Assembly (NCBI GenBank): GCA_038118725.1 | Contig: JAYOIK010000054.1 | Span: forward strand, 1-37,381 | Source of the DNA: JADHLJ01 sp038118725 | Lineage (GTDB): Bacteria > Pseudomonadota > Alphaproteobacteria > Thalassobaculales > Thalassobaculaceae | Length of the DNA stretch: 37,381 bases | Direction: 5' to 3' | In this document: in pieces, positions 7,098-15,935 of the stretch | Numbering within the stretch: position 1 is the first letter of the stretch | Layout: each line of letters opens with the position of its first letter | Notes under the pieces: generated by a model | Told to the model about the DNA's origin: nothing | Database searches by the model: none | The model's input: the letters and a program-made list of their open reading frames with translations, nothing else | Program-made: the position numbers and the translations under genes

Positions 7098-8723
7098 ATG
7101 GATACCGCGATCCGCGACCAAGACCCCAATGCGGGGCTCGACGCCATCATCATCGGCGCCGGCGTGGCGGGGATGTATCAGCTCCACCGCCTACGCGAAC
7201 TCGGGATGCGGGTCCGGGTCTTCGAGGCTGGGAGCGATGTCGGCGGCACTTGGTACTGGTGCCGCTATCCGGGGGCGCGGTTTGATTCCGAAAGCTGGTC
7301 CTACGGCTATTCGTTTTCCGAGGAGGTACTCAGGGAATGGAGCTGGCCGGAGCATTTCTCGGCCCAACCGGACACCCTGCGCTATCTCAATTTCGTCGCC
7401 GACAAATTCGATTTCCGCCGCGACATCCAGTTCAACAGCCGGATGATCGCGACCCACTTCAATGAAGCCGACGACACCTGGACCATCACCCTGGAAAGCG
7501 GCGAGCAGGTCACCGCGCCGCTGCTGATCACCGCGCTCGGGCCCTTGTCCGCCTTCACCATGCCGAACATTCCGGGGGTCGGTGATTTCGCCGGCCCGGC
7601 GCATCACACCGCGCGCTGGCCCAAGGAGGGCGTCGACCTCGCCGGCAAGCGAGTCGGGATCATCGGCACCGGCGCCACGGCGATCCAGACCATTCAGACC
7701 ATCGCCAAGGAGGTCGGACATCTAACGGTCTTCCAGCGCTCGCCGAACTGGGCCGCGCCGCTACACAACGCGCCGATCACCGAGGAAGAGCAGAAGAAGA
7801 TCAAGGCGAGCTTCCCGGAGATCTACGAGCGTTGCCGCCAGACCGTCGCCTGTTTCATCCATAACCCGGACCCTCGGAACACGCTCGACGTTTCGCCCGA
7901 GGAGCGCGAGGCGTTCTGGGAGAAACTCTATTCCGAGCCAGGCTTCGGCATCTGGATCGGCAACTTCAAGGATGTCCTGACCGACGAACGCGCCAACGCG
8001 CTGATGACCGAGTTCGCGACACGCAAGATCCGGGAACGGGTCAAGGACCCCAGGGTCGCCGACCTTCTGACGCCGAAGAACCACGGTTTCGGCACCCGCC
8101 GCCTGCCGCTGGAGAGCGGCTATTACGAGGCCTATAACCGCGACAACGTGCTGCTGGTCGATATCAACGCGACGCCGATCGACCGGATCACGCCCGAGGG
8201 AATCCGAACGAGTGATCGCAATTACGAGTTCGACGTGCTGATCTACGCCACCGGCTTCGACGGCGTGACCGGACCCTATGACCGCATCGATATTCGTGGT
8301 GTCGGTGGGCGGCGTCTGGTCGAGGAATGGAAATCCATGCCACGCACCCTCTACGGCATGCAGATCGAGGGATACCCGAACCTGTTCCCGATCCTCGGCC
8401 CGCACACGGCGCGGGGCAATATCCCCCGCAATATCGAGGAGGTCGTCGACTGGCAGACCGGCCTGATCCGGCACATGCGCGAGAACGGGCTGCGCCGCGT
8501 CGAGCCCCGCCCGGAGGCGGTGGACCCCTGGATCGAGAAGGTCAACCAGGCCTCCGCCAATCTGCTGTCCTCGAAAATCCCGTCCTGGCAGACCGGCGTC
8601 AATCGTAATGTCGAGGGCCGAAGCGAGCCTCGGGTCCTGGGCTATAACGGCGGCGCCGTGCGCTATCGCCGGATGATCGACAAACAAGCCGCCGAGGGCT
8701 ATCCGGAGTTTCGCTTCGCGTAG
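7098..8723 (+). CDS. Baeyer-Villiger-type flavin monooxygenase
   Basis: This 541-aa FAD- and NADPH-dependent monooxygenase resembles cyclohexanone monooxygenase. It has an N-terminal FAD site IIGAGVAGMYQLHRL (about 15-29), the GGTWYWCRYPGARFDSES segment (about 49-66), the Baeyer-Villiger fingerprint FAGPAHHTARWP (about 164-175), and a second Rossmann motif VGIIGTGATAIQ (about 186-197). Length is standard. Such enzymes insert oxygen beside a ketone, giving esters or lactones; the actual substrate is unknown. A lactone product would be consistent with a hydrolase such as the amidohydrolase at 2320, but they are not in one operon. It stands alone on the plus strand. Confidence 0.9.
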   Translation: MDTAIRDQDPNAGLDAIIIGAGVAGMYQLHRLRELGMRVRVFEAGSDVGGTWYWCRYPGARFDSESWSYGYSFSEEVLREWSWPEHFSAQPDTLRYLNFVADKFDFRRDIQFNSRMIATHFNEADDTWTITLESGEQVTAPLLITALGPLSAFTMPNIPGVGDFAGPAHHTARWPKEGVDLAGKRVGIIGTGATAIQTIQTIAKEVGHLTVFQRSPNWAAPLHNAPITEEEQKKIKASFPEIYERCRQTVACFIHNPDPRNTLDVSPEEREAFWEKLYSEPGFGIWIGNFKDVLTDERANALMTEFATRKIRERVKDPRVADLLTPKNHGFGTRRLPLESGYYEAYNRDNVLLVDINATPIDRITPEGIRTSDRNYEFDVLIYATGFDGVTGPYDRIDIRGVGGRRLVEEWKSMPRTLYGMQIEGYPNLFPILGPHTARGNIPRNIEEVVDWQTGLIRHMRENGLRRVEPRPEAVDPWIEKVNQASANLLSSKIPSWQTGVNRNVEGRSEPRVLGYNGGAVRYRRMIDKQAAEGYPEFRFA

Positions 8724-8812
8724 TGGCAATGGACTGACGTTCGCGGGAGAATCCTGTTTCGCCGACGCGAGGCGGGGAAACGGATAACTTGGGGACTACC
8801 CGGCACGGTGAG

Positions 8813-8908
8813 AGGCCCTGCCGTGCGCCAGGGCGACGGGTCGCGTTTTCGTCAGGTAAATCCGTGGCCTATTCACCCATCGTCGCCCTGGCGAAAGGCA
8901 GGGCCTCG
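8813..8908. repeat. Inverted repeat in the convergent gap after the BVMO
   Basis: GAGGCCCTGCCGTGCGCCAG with GGCGACGGGT (8813-8842) pairs with CCCATCGTCGCCCTGGCGAA with AGGCAGGGCCTC (8876-8908). It is a member of the dispersed palindrome family also seen at 23918-24180 and 26920-27013, and lies between convergent genes, so a bidirectional terminator is likely. Confidence 0.65.
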
Positions 8909-8977
8909 AACTCGGCCGCGTGATCGAATGCGTATCGATAGCCGCCGCCTCTCGCAACGGCGACCGCGGTCAACGGG

Positions 8978-9574
8978 TCAGTCCGCCAGATTCGGATAGA
9001 ACTCCTCGCGCAGCAGCGCGAATTGCATGTGGTCGCGCCATTTACCGTTGATCTTCAGATACCGTTTGGCGAGACCTTCATAGCGGAAACCGGATTGCCG
9101 AAGCACGCCCTTGCTCGGCTCGTTGATCGGCAGGCAGGCGGCCTCGACACGGTGCAGGGACAGCTGATCGAAGGCGAAGGAACAGGCGCCGTGCACCGCC
9201 TCCGTCATATAGCCGTTGCGGGCATGACGCTTGCCGATCCAATAGCCGAAAGAGCAGGTTTGGGCGACCCCCCGGCGCACGTTCGAGATGGTAATGCCGC
9301 CGACAATGGCGTCATCGACCCGGCGAAAGATGAAGAAGGAATAGCCGAGATCGCGGCTCCAATCCTCGGCATAGCGGGCCAGCCGCCGCCGGAACGCCGC
9401 CTTGGTCAAGGCGTCATCCGGCCAGGTCGGCTCCCAGGGCACCAGGAACTCCCGGCTTTCGCCCCTGAGTTCCGCCCAATCGGCCCAATCGGAGCGATGC
9501 GGCGGGCGCAGATAGAGGCGCGGCAGCATGATCTTGGGCTCGGCGCGCGCCGGCGGGAAGAATGTCAGGACCAA
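8978..9574 (-). CDS. GNAT N-acetyltransferase, RimJ/RimL-like
   Basis: This 198-aa GCN5-related acetyltransferase has LRPPHRSDWADWAELR near the N-terminus, IVGGITISNVRRG (about 110-122), the acetyl-CoA loop segment GYWIGKRHARNGYMTEAV (about 129-146) and LHRVEAACLPINEPSKGVL (about 160-178), all standard for the RimJ subfamily that acetylates ribosomal protein N-termini or other amines. The start is TTG 9574: homologues carry the short lead-in before LPRLYLRPP, and no better ATG has a ribosome site (ATG 9529 lacks one). It ends 254 bp from the BVMO on the opposite strand. Confidence 0.85.
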   Translation of the reverse strand: MVLTFFPPARAEPKIMLPRLYLRPPHRSDWADWAELRGESREFLVPWEPTWPDDALTKAAFRRRLARYAEDWSRDLGYSFFIFRRVDDAIVGGITISNVRRGVAQTCSFGYWIGKRHARNGYMTEAVHGACSFAFDQLSLHRVEAACLPINEPSKGVLRQSGFRYEGLAKRYLKINGKWRDHMQFALLREEFYPNLAD

Positions 9575-9715
9575 GGTGGCTTACTCACCCCTGAGGAAAG
9601 TTATCCACATTTTGCACAATGCGGGCCGCGTCGCGCAAGCACGGACCGCAAAAAACGCGGGCGGGTTCCCTACTTCTTTATCCGTCGCCGGCGTGCCCAG
9701 CAAAGCGATCCTGCC

Positions 9716-10453
9716 TTAGATGTATTCGATCTCGCGTTCGACCTCGACATTGTTGGTCGCCGCCATTTTCCTGAGATCCTGAAGTCGGTCGATAACCAAG
9801 CCGGTAAGCTCGGTTCCAGCCGTTACCATCGCGGTGCCGTTCTCGGTTCGGAGATCCTCGACCAGCACGTCCTTGGGCTTCAGTTCGTCCAAGGTGACGT
9901 TCTTGACCTCGTGGCCGGGCCTGGTCGCCTTGCGTTTCGCGGGTTCCGCGGGCGCGGCGGCGGCGCCATCCTCGACCGGGATGATCGTCGGAACATCGAT
10001 CCCCCAATAGTGACCGGCATCCCGAAGCTTCCACTCCCGGCTGATCGCGCGGGCGAGCTTGGTGATCAGCTCTCCCTTGCTGACCGGTTTCAGCAGGAAA
10101 CCCTGGCAATCCAACTCGCCACAGCTGCGCACCACGGACATGTCGTTCAAGCTGGTCAGCATGACAACCGGCGTGGCGGCGCGGATCACATGAGTCCGGG
10201 TGCGGATCGCCTTTAAGGTCTTGAGACCGTTCATCGGCGTCATGTTGATGTCCAGGACCACGATATCGATCTGCTCGTTGACTAGGATTTCCAGTGCCTT
10301 TGCGCCGTCCTCCGCTTCCTTGACCACCAGTCGTTCGATATCGGCGAGCGAGGCGCGAACGATGGAGCGCACGAAGCGTTGATCATCGACCAGCAGCACG
10401 GTCTTGCGCTCGAGGATCGCCTTTTCCTTGAGTAGGGTCTGATCATCCTTCAT
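9716..10453 (-). CDS. Response regulator with REC domain and degenerate HD-GYP-like tail
   Basis: This is a 245-aa protein. Residues about 17-140 form a receiver domain: Asp23-Asp24 in LLVDDQ, phospho-acceptor Asp68 in VVLDINM, the MLTSLND threonine and the GFLLKP lysine. After a linker, residues about 180-240 (LKPKDVLVEDLRTENGTAMV then LTGLVIDRLQDL) resemble the strand and helix that precede HD-GYP domains in RpfG-like proteins, but no HD-GYP catalytic domain follows. Its ATG overlaps the kinase stop by 4 bp (10450-10453), so the two are translationally coupled and it is almost certainly the kinase's partner. No DNA-binding domain is present, so output is probably by protein contact. Confidence 0.85.
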   Translation of the reverse strand: MKDDQTLLKEKAILERKTVLLVDDQRFVRSIVRASLADIERLVVKEAEDGAKALEILVNEQIDIVVLDINMTPMNGLKTLKAIRTRTHVIRAATPVVMLTSLNDMSVVRSCGELDCQGFLLKPVSKGELITKLARAISREWKLRDAGHYWGIDVPTIIPVEDGAAAAPAEPAKRKATRPGHEVKNVTLDELKPKDVLVEDLRTENGTAMVTAGTELTGLVIDRLQDLRKMAATNNVEVEREIEYI

Positions 10454-13416
10454 GACGCTTCCGCCCCGCCCGCGCGGTTATCGAGCCATTCCCGCGCGAA
10501 GTCGAGTACTTCGCCGACCGCGTGGGCGACGTCGTTGGGGAGGTTGTCGCGATCGCCCAGGTCGCCGGCGAAGCTTCGCTTCTCAAGCTCATACGCCAAC
10601 TCACCGGCCTCCAGCCCGCCGATCATGTTGCAGGCTCCCTTCAGACGATGGGCGCAATCCCGCATTCCGGGGAAGTCCCCGGTCGCCGCCGTCCCGGCCA
10701 GTTCGGCAAGATCCGCCGGCGTGGTCTCCAAGAACTCGTTGAACGCGAATTGCATCATGTCGGGATCATCACCCACCAGTTCCGCCAGAACCGATAGATC
10801 CACGGGAATGGCGGCGTCAAGATCGACCGGCGCGTCGGACTTCATGATCGCGTTATCGGTTTTTTCCGGGACATCCCCGGTTGTCGAGGCCGAATTGTTT
10901 CCTGGCGGGCCGATCCATGCGTCGAGAAGTACCGCCAGGTCCTTGCGCAATAACGGCTTGAGCATGACATCGTCGACGCCGGCCTGTTTGCACAGCTCGA
11001 ACTCTCCTGTGAGGATCGAGGCGGTAACCGCGATTACCGGAAGTCGATCGCTTCCGCGCGTCGCCTCGTCGGCTCGGATGCGTCGGGTCAATGCCAGTCC
11101 GTCAAGTTCCGGCATGTGCAGATCGGTCAGCAGGATGCCGTAGGCGGTGTCCCCAAGGCCGGCCCAGGCCTTCTCGCCGTCCTCGACCAGATCGACCGGA
11201 TAGCCGAGGCTTTCGATATGCCGTCTGAGAACTTCGCGATTGACGGGATGATCATCTGCGACCAGCACGAGCTTGCCGGTGGACAGCGCTTCCTCGCGCG
11301 ACAGGGGCGCCCGGCTCGCCACCTCTTCCGCGAGGCGGGGCCGGAAAGCTTCGGGATCCAGGCCCAGGGCATCGGCGGCGGCAGCGGCGGCGGCGTTCCG
11401 GTGCAGCCAACTCGGCAAGCCATGGCCCGGCGCCATGACTAGGCGCAGGAACGCCTGGCCGTCCGATGGCGGCGCGGCGTCGTCAAGGGCGATAACGAGG
11501 TCCGCGGCATCGACCGTACGCGCCGCGACGGCGCCGGGAAGATTGGTCAGCACCGCCGCCGCGAGATCCGGGTCGCCGCCATCGATCAAAAGGCGGCGAC
11601 CGTCGAAGAAGTCCCGCGGCGCGGCTGGGATCGGCATGTCGGCGACTGGTTCCAGCGGCAGATCCAGGATAAAGGTCGAGCCCTTTCCGGGCGCGCTGTC
11701 GACGGAGATATCGCCCTCCATCATGTCCGCCAGCGCCTTGCAGATCGACAAGCCCAGCCCGGTCCCTCCAAACCGGCGGGTCGTGGACTCGTCCGCCTGG
11801 GCGAAGGGCGCGAACAGCCGGTCGACCGTGGCCGTGTCCATGCCGATGCCGGTATCGCTGACGGAAAAGCGGATGATCTCGCGGGTCCTTGCGGTCTCGC
11901 GTTTCTCGACGCTCAAGCCGACCCGGCCGCCCTCGGTGAATTTCACCGCGTTGGTCGCGAAATTGAACAGCACCTGGCGCAGGCGCGTCGGATCGGTTTT
12001 GTAATGCACGCGGATCGCCGGGTCGACCGAGAGGCGCAGGCTCACGCCCCGTTCCGCCGCCACCGACGCCATGGATTGCGCAACCTGCTCCGTCACCTCG
12101 GCGATATCGACGTCGAGAATCTCCAGATCCAGACGCCCGGCCTCGATTTTCGAGAAGTCGAGAATGTCGTTGATGATCGTGATCAGGCTCTCGGCGGAAT
12201 TGGTGACCGTGCGCAACAGCCAGGACTGATCGGCGTTGAGCTTGGAAAGCCCGAGTTGTTCCAGCATCCCGAGGATCCCCGTCATCGGGGTGCGAATCTC
12301 ATGGCTCATTCGGGCAAAGAAGCGCGAGCGCGCCTCCATGGCTTCCTCTACCTGGAGATTGGCGGCCCGAAGTTGCGCGTTCTTGGCCCGAGTCGACAAC
12401 GCGAAGGCAACGCTCCGTTCGATCACCAGCATCACCAGCAACCCGACAAGCGCGATCAGCCCAACCCGCTGCATGGCCGACCAGCGCAGGGCCTCGTGGC
12501 CGACCAGGGGGCTGAGCACGTTCACCCAAAGGGGTTCGCTCGGAAAGGGGCGCGTGACCGCGGCATAGTCCAGCCCGTCATCGCCGCGATAGAGTGTCCG
12601 CGTCCCGCCCCCCTCAAAGGTTTCGAACGGCAAGACGGTCACGTCGCGCTGACCGAAGCGGAACAACCGCTCCGCCGTGGTAATCGCGTGAAACGGGGCA
12701 TCCGGCGCCGCCGCCATCAGCAGATCCGGCTCGCGCGCGATGACCGACACGCCTTTCTCGTCGGTGACGAAAATGCGGTGACGATGGCCGTTCAAGGGAC
12801 GGGCGATGTTGACCGAGGATTGCTCGATCACCAGAACGCCGATGGCATCGCCGTCGATCCCGATCGACGCGGCGAAGCGATAGCCGGGAACGTTTTCGGA
12901 ATCGATATAGAAGCTTTCGGCGGCGCCGACGATGCTTGCCGCGGCATGCAGGCGGTCGCCGGACAGCACCGAGCCGATGTCGTTGTCGCCGCGACTCCAG
13001 CGGCTGGAGGCGATGACCTCGCCCGAGCGGTGCAACAGCTGTATCCCGCGCAGTCCCAGTTCCTCTGCCGTGGAGGCCAGCATCTGGTTGACCTCGATGA
13101 TGTCGGCTCGGCCTTGAAGCTCGGCCTGACGACGTAGCCGCGCGGCCTCGTCGATCGGCGGTTCCTGGTAGCCGACGAAGGGAATGGTGGCCCGTATCCG
13201 ATCGGACCGGGTCAGGATCTTCACCAGGCTGCGCAGGCGACCGAATTCACGGCCGATCTCGGCGGCGATGGTATCGGCGAGCAGGCCGGCCCGGCTCGCT
13301 TCGGTTGCCAGTCGCGCGTCCAAGGTGCCTTGGACATGACGCTGACCGAACACGCCGACCGCGGTCAGCCACCCGGCGATACAAACCAAGATAAGGATCG
13401 CGCGTCGCGCCGTCAT
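10450..13416 (-). CDS. Hybrid sensor histidine kinase (CACHE-like sensor, HisKA, HATPase, REC, Hpt)
   Basis: This is a 988-aa inner-membrane kinase. The first membrane helix spans about residues 5-22, a periplasmic sensor about 25-310, and the second helix about 316-338. The sensor has the double-CACHE layout of DctB-type kinases (GEVIASSRW, PGYRFAASIG, IGVLVIEQS). HisKA has His372 in MSHEIRTPMTG. HATPase_c shows NAVKFTEGG, DTGIGMD and FGGTGLGLSICKALADM. A receiver domain follows (VLVADDHPVN, LLTDLHMPELDG, MLKP), then a C-terminal Hpt domain with CAHRLKGACNMIGG. This is a full BvgS-like internal phosphorelay. ATG 13416 has AAGGGA upstream. It is divergent from the fumarase genes; a dicarboxylate signal is possible but is inference. 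Confidence 0.92.
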   Translation of the reverse strand: MTARRAILILVCIAGWLTAVGVFGQRHVQGTLDARLATEASRAGLLADTIAAEIGREFGRLRSLVKILTRSDRIRATIPFVGYQEPPIDEAARLRRQAELQGRADIIEVNQMLASTAEELGLRGIQLLHRSGEVIASSRWSRGDNDIGSVLSGDRLHAAASIVGAAESFYIDSENVPGYRFAASIGIDGDAIGVLVIEQSSVNIARPLNGHRHRIFVTDEKGVSVIAREPDLLMAAAPDAPFHAITTAERLFRFGQRDVTVLPFETFEGGGTRTLYRGDDGLDYAAVTRPFPSEPLWVNVLSPLVGHEALRWSAMQRVGLIALVGLLVMLVIERSVAFALSTRAKNAQLRAANLQVEEAMEARSRFFARMSHEIRTPMTGILGMLEQLGLSKLNADQSWLLRTVTNSAESLITIINDILDFSKIEAGRLDLEILDVDIAEVTEQVAQSMASVAAERGVSLRLSVDPAIRVHYKTDPTRLRQVLFNFATNAVKFTEGGRVGLSVEKRETARTREIIRFSVSDTGIGMDTATVDRLFAPFAQADESTTRRFGGTGLGLSICKALADMMEGDISVDSAPGKGSTFILDLPLEPVADMPIPAAPRDFFDGRRLLIDGGDPDLAAAVLTNLPGAVAARTVDAADLVIALDDAAPPSDGQAFLRLVMAPGHGLPSWLHRNAAAAAAADALGLDPEAFRPRLAEEVASRAPLSREEALSTGKLVLVADDHPVNREVLRRHIESLGYPVDLVEDGEKAWAGLGDTAYGILLTDLHMPELDGLALTRRIRADEATRGSDRLPVIAVTASILTGEFELCKQAGVDDVMLKPLLRKDLAVLLDAWIGPPGNNSASTTGDVPEKTDNAIMKSDAPVDLDAAIPVDLSVLAELVGDDPDMMQFAFNEFLETTPADLAELAGTAATGDFPGMRDCAHRLKGACNMIGGLEAGELAYELEKRSFAGDLGDRDNLPNDVAHAVGEVLDFAREWLDNRAGGAEAS

Positions 13417-13460
13417 GACCGGTTCCCTTGTAAGCGGTTCCCTTCAAGGGCTCCGCCTTG

Positions 13461-13525
13461 TGATCCCAGCTCGTGGTCCCTGCTTGTGGTCCCAGCTTCT
13501 GGTCCCAGCTTCTGGTCCTGGGGGG
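13461..13525. repeat. 13-bp tandem repeat, about 4.5-5 copies
   Basis: Units of 13 bp follow head to tail: 13461-13473, 13474-13486, 13487-13499, 13500-13512 and a partial copy at 13513-13525. The two central copies are identical (TGGTCCCAGCTTC) and the flanking ones differ at one to a few bases. The array sits in the 182-bp divergent region between the kinase and fumarase starts. A regulator-binding array or a slippage-prone microsatellite are both possible. Confidence 0.75.
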
Positions 13526-13598
13526 GACCGGTCCAGCTATCCCTGGCGGCCCGGCTGGATTATGGTTACCTGGATGCGACCGGGCAACGAGGCTGGCC

Positions 13599-14564
13599 AT
13601 GATATCGAGTTCCCTGATCGAAACCACCGCCCATGAGCTGATGACCCGGGCCGGGATTGATATTCCCGAGGATTACCTCACCGGTCTGAAGGCCATGGCG
13701 GCGGATGAGGAAGGCGATCTCTCCTCCTTCGTGCTGCGCGCGATGCTGGAGAACTACGAGGCGGCGAGCGAGGACCGGCGGCCCATGTGCGCCGATACCG
13801 GGGTGCCGCGATACTATGTGAAGTCCGGAAACGAGGCGCGTATCGAGGGCGGCTTCATCGCCCTGGAACGCGCGCTCCGCTCGGCCACCGCCGAGGCGAC
13901 GCGCGATATCCCGCTGCGTCCCAATCGGGTGCACCCCCTGTGGCGCACCGATCACGACAACAATGTCGGCATCAACGCGCCGGAGATCGAATACTCCTTC
14001 GAGCCCGACGCGGACTGGATCGAGATCACCACGGTTCACAAGGGCGGACTGTTCGGCACGGATTACCGGATGCTGTTTCCCGGCGACGGGATCGACGGGA
14101 TCAAGCGCTTCTTCCTCGACGGCATGATCGCCTTCGGCAAGCGGGGCCTCGCCTGTCAGCCGGCGATCGTCGGCATCGGTCTCGGCGGCTCCAAGGACAC
14201 CACCATGGTGCTCGGCAAGCAGGCGGCGTGCCTGCGCGTCGTCGGAGATCGCAACCCCGACCCTCGGATCGCCGAGCTTGAGCTCGAATTGAAGGAGCTC
14301 GGCAACTCGATCGGCATGGGCGCCATGGGGTTTGTCGGCAAGTCCATGGTCGTCGATTGCCATATCGAGGTCGGCTACACCCATACCGGCGGCATGCCGA
14401 TGAGCCTGCATGCCTTCTGCCTTTCCTCGCGCCGGGCCTCGGCGCGGATATACAGTGATGGACGGGTCGAGCACCGCACCGACCCGCGATGGTTCACCCC
14501 TTACATGCGTCGGGAGACGGTTGAATGGACGCCAGCGGCGGAAAGCTCAAGGAAGTCCGCCTGA
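13599..14564 (+). CDS. Class I fumarase / tartrate dehydratase-family alpha subunit
   Basis: This is a 321-aa iron-sulfur hydro-lyase alpha subunit. ATG 13599 is chosen because the family begins with ETTAHELMTRAGI and the upstream frame runs through the tandem repeat. Three cysteines can hold the [4Fe-4S] cluster: Cys64 in MCADTG, Cys186 in GLACQPAIVGIGLGG and Cys274 in HAFCL. GDRNPDPRIAELELEL (about 216-231) is typical of the fumarase/TtdA family. It catalyses reversible dehydration of a hydroxy diacid, malate/fumarate being the default, with the beta subunit. The 40-bp overlap with the next gene implies coupled translation. Substrate (malate, tartrate or another) is not certain. Confidence 0.85.
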   Translation: MISSSLIETTAHELMTRAGIDIPEDYLTGLKAMAADEEGDLSSFVLRAMLENYEAASEDRRPMCADTGVPRYYVKSGNEARIEGGFIALERALRSATAEATRDIPLRPNRVHPLWRTDHDNNVGINAPEIEYSFEPDADWIEITTVHKGGLFGTDYRMLFPGDGIDGIKRFFLDGMIAFGKRGLACQPAIVGIGLGGSKDTTMVLGKQAACLRVVGDRNPDPRIAELELELKELGNSIGMGAMGFVGKSMVVDCHIEVGYTHTGGMPMSLHAFCLSSRRASARIYSDGRVEHRTDPRWFTPYMRRETVEWTPAAESSRKSA

Positions 14565-15205
14565 CCACGCCGGTCACGGAGGATCAGCTCAAGACCCTGG
14601 AGATCGGCAATGTCGTGTATATCGACGGCGTGATCTATACGGCCAGGGAAAGCGTCTACAAGAAGGTGATCGCCGACGGCGCCGCGCCGCCGGAGGATTT
14701 CGCCAGCCTTGGAAACGTGAATTTCCACTGCTCTCCCGCCGCCACGGTTGAGGCGGATGGGACCTTGAATGTCGGCGCCGTGACCGCGACCGCCAGCTTT
14801 CGGTTCTCGAAATGGATGGCCGACTGGTTCCGGATCTCCGGGGCCAAGGTGATCGTCGGCAAGGGCGGCATGTCGGAAGAGGATTACCGCACCCTGTTCG
14901 TTCCGGCGGGCGCGGTGTACCTGACCACGGTCGGCTATGGTACCGGGGCGCTGCTCGGCCGCGGCATCAGACGGGTCCGCGCCGCCCATTGGCTCGACGA
15001 GGTCGGCATCGCCCAGGCCATGTGGGTGCTGGAGGTCGAACGCTTCGGCCCACTCCTGGTGGAAAGCGACCTCGCCGGAAACTCGCTCTTCGAAACCAAC
15101 AATCGCGACATAAACGCCGGCATCGACAAGCTCTACGAGGGTCTCAAACCGCCCAGTCTGTCCCGCTATGGAGAGACGGATGACCGGGGCCAGGAGCTAA
15201 TCTGA
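14525..15205 (+). CDS. Class I fumarase / tartrate dehydratase-family beta subunit
   Basis: This 226-aa subunit corresponds to the C-terminal swivelling domain of single-chain class I fumarases. It shows VRLTTPVTEDQL at the start, GVIYTARE (about 36-43) with the conserved Arg, HCSPAA (about 67-72) and GAKVIVGKGGMSEED (about 105-119), whose KGGM loop contributes to the active site. ATG 14525 lies inside the end of the alpha gene, in another frame, giving a 40-bp overlap. Together they form an alpha/beta hydro-lyase. A convergent pseudogene ends 24 bp after the stop. Confidence 0.85.
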   Translation: MDASGGKLKEVRLTTPVTEDQLKTLEIGNVVYIDGVIYTARESVYKKVIADGAAPPEDFASLGNVNFHCSPAATVEADGTLNVGAVTATASFRFSKWMADWFRISGAKVIVGKGGMSEEDYRTLFVPAGAVYLTTVGYGTGALLGRGIRRVRAAHWLDEVGIAQAMWVLEVERFGPLLVESDLAGNSLFETNNRDINAGIDKLYEGLKPPSLSRYGETDDRGQELI

Positions 15206-15229
15206 GCGGGACGGTTGCTCCAAGACCGG

Positions 15230-15909
15230 TTAGCGCATGGGATCGGCATCTGGCAGGCCGAGGATCATCTGGCCCAGGTTCTCGTAGGCGATCTCGCTCA
15301 CCATAAGGTGCTGGGCGGCAACATTCATGTCCCGAAGACATTGTTGCAGAATGTTCCCGTCATAGATCGCGCCGCCGCCGGAATAGCGGAAAGCCTCGGT
15401 CACGACCTGCAACGCGATCTCGGTGCAATAGGTCGCGACCGCCCGCATCTCCCCCTGAAGACGGATGGGAAGCTCCTCTCCCGAGCGAGCCGTCTCCCAG
15501 GCCGCGTCATTGATCTCGATCACCAGGTTGCGCGCCGCCCGGCTGCGTTCACTCTTGTCGATCTCGGGCGCGATCGCCGTCACGATCGCGTCGGTGGTTT
15601 GCCCTCCGATCGGCGTCCAGGTCCGCACTGGTTCGGCGATGTTCTTAAGGGATCTCTCGCCGCCGTCCTGGAACGGAAGGTCGAGCTTGCCGCGAAGCTG
15701 GCGGTATACATCGTCGGAGATCGCCACGCCGCCGGTTAAAGCGACTTCCTGAAGCCGGGCGGCGATGTTCACGCCGTCGTCGGCTCGACCACGTCCGTCA
15801 ACAGCGCGCGAAGCAGGGCAAATGTCCCGGCCTCGTCCGCGCCGATGAGGCGTGAATAGCCGACAACGTCGGCGGCGAGGATCGCCGCGAGTTTGCGTTC
15901 CAAGAGCAA
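15230..15909 (-). pseudogene. Chimeric remnant: class III adenylate cyclase fused to acyl-CoA dehydrogenase tail
   Basis: Reading from TTG 15909 (GGGGGGA just upstream), the first 45 codons are a typical class III cyclase start: ERKLAAILAADVVGYSRLIG then ADEAGTFALLRALLTDVVEP, with the metal-binding Asp. That frame stops at 15769-15771. The next frame resumes with DGVNIAARLQEV and LKNIAEPVRTW, the cyclase C-terminal end; the central catalytic part is deleted with a frameshift. From about 15545-15610 onward the sequence is instead the C-terminal helical domain of an acyl-CoA dehydrogenase/flavin monooxygenase (AFRYSGGGAIYDGNILQQCL, RDMNVAAQHLMVSEIAYE), ending at the TAA at 15230. The GTG at 15772 could still start a 180-aa hybrid, but neither half has an active site. 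Confidence 0.75.
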
Positions 15910-15935
15910 TCCCCCCGAACGCTGGTTTGGCGTCT

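Noticed and set aside
9601..9609. TTATCCACA, a perfect DnaA-box 9-mer
   Set aside because: A single box without further boxes, AT-rich unwinding region or replication genes; not enough to call an origin.
9023..10216. 397-codon plus-strand frame
   Set aside because: Antisense to the GNAT and response regulator genes, both with clear motifs.
12004..13137. 377-codon plus-strand frame
   Set aside because: Antisense to the hybrid kinase sensor and HisKA region.
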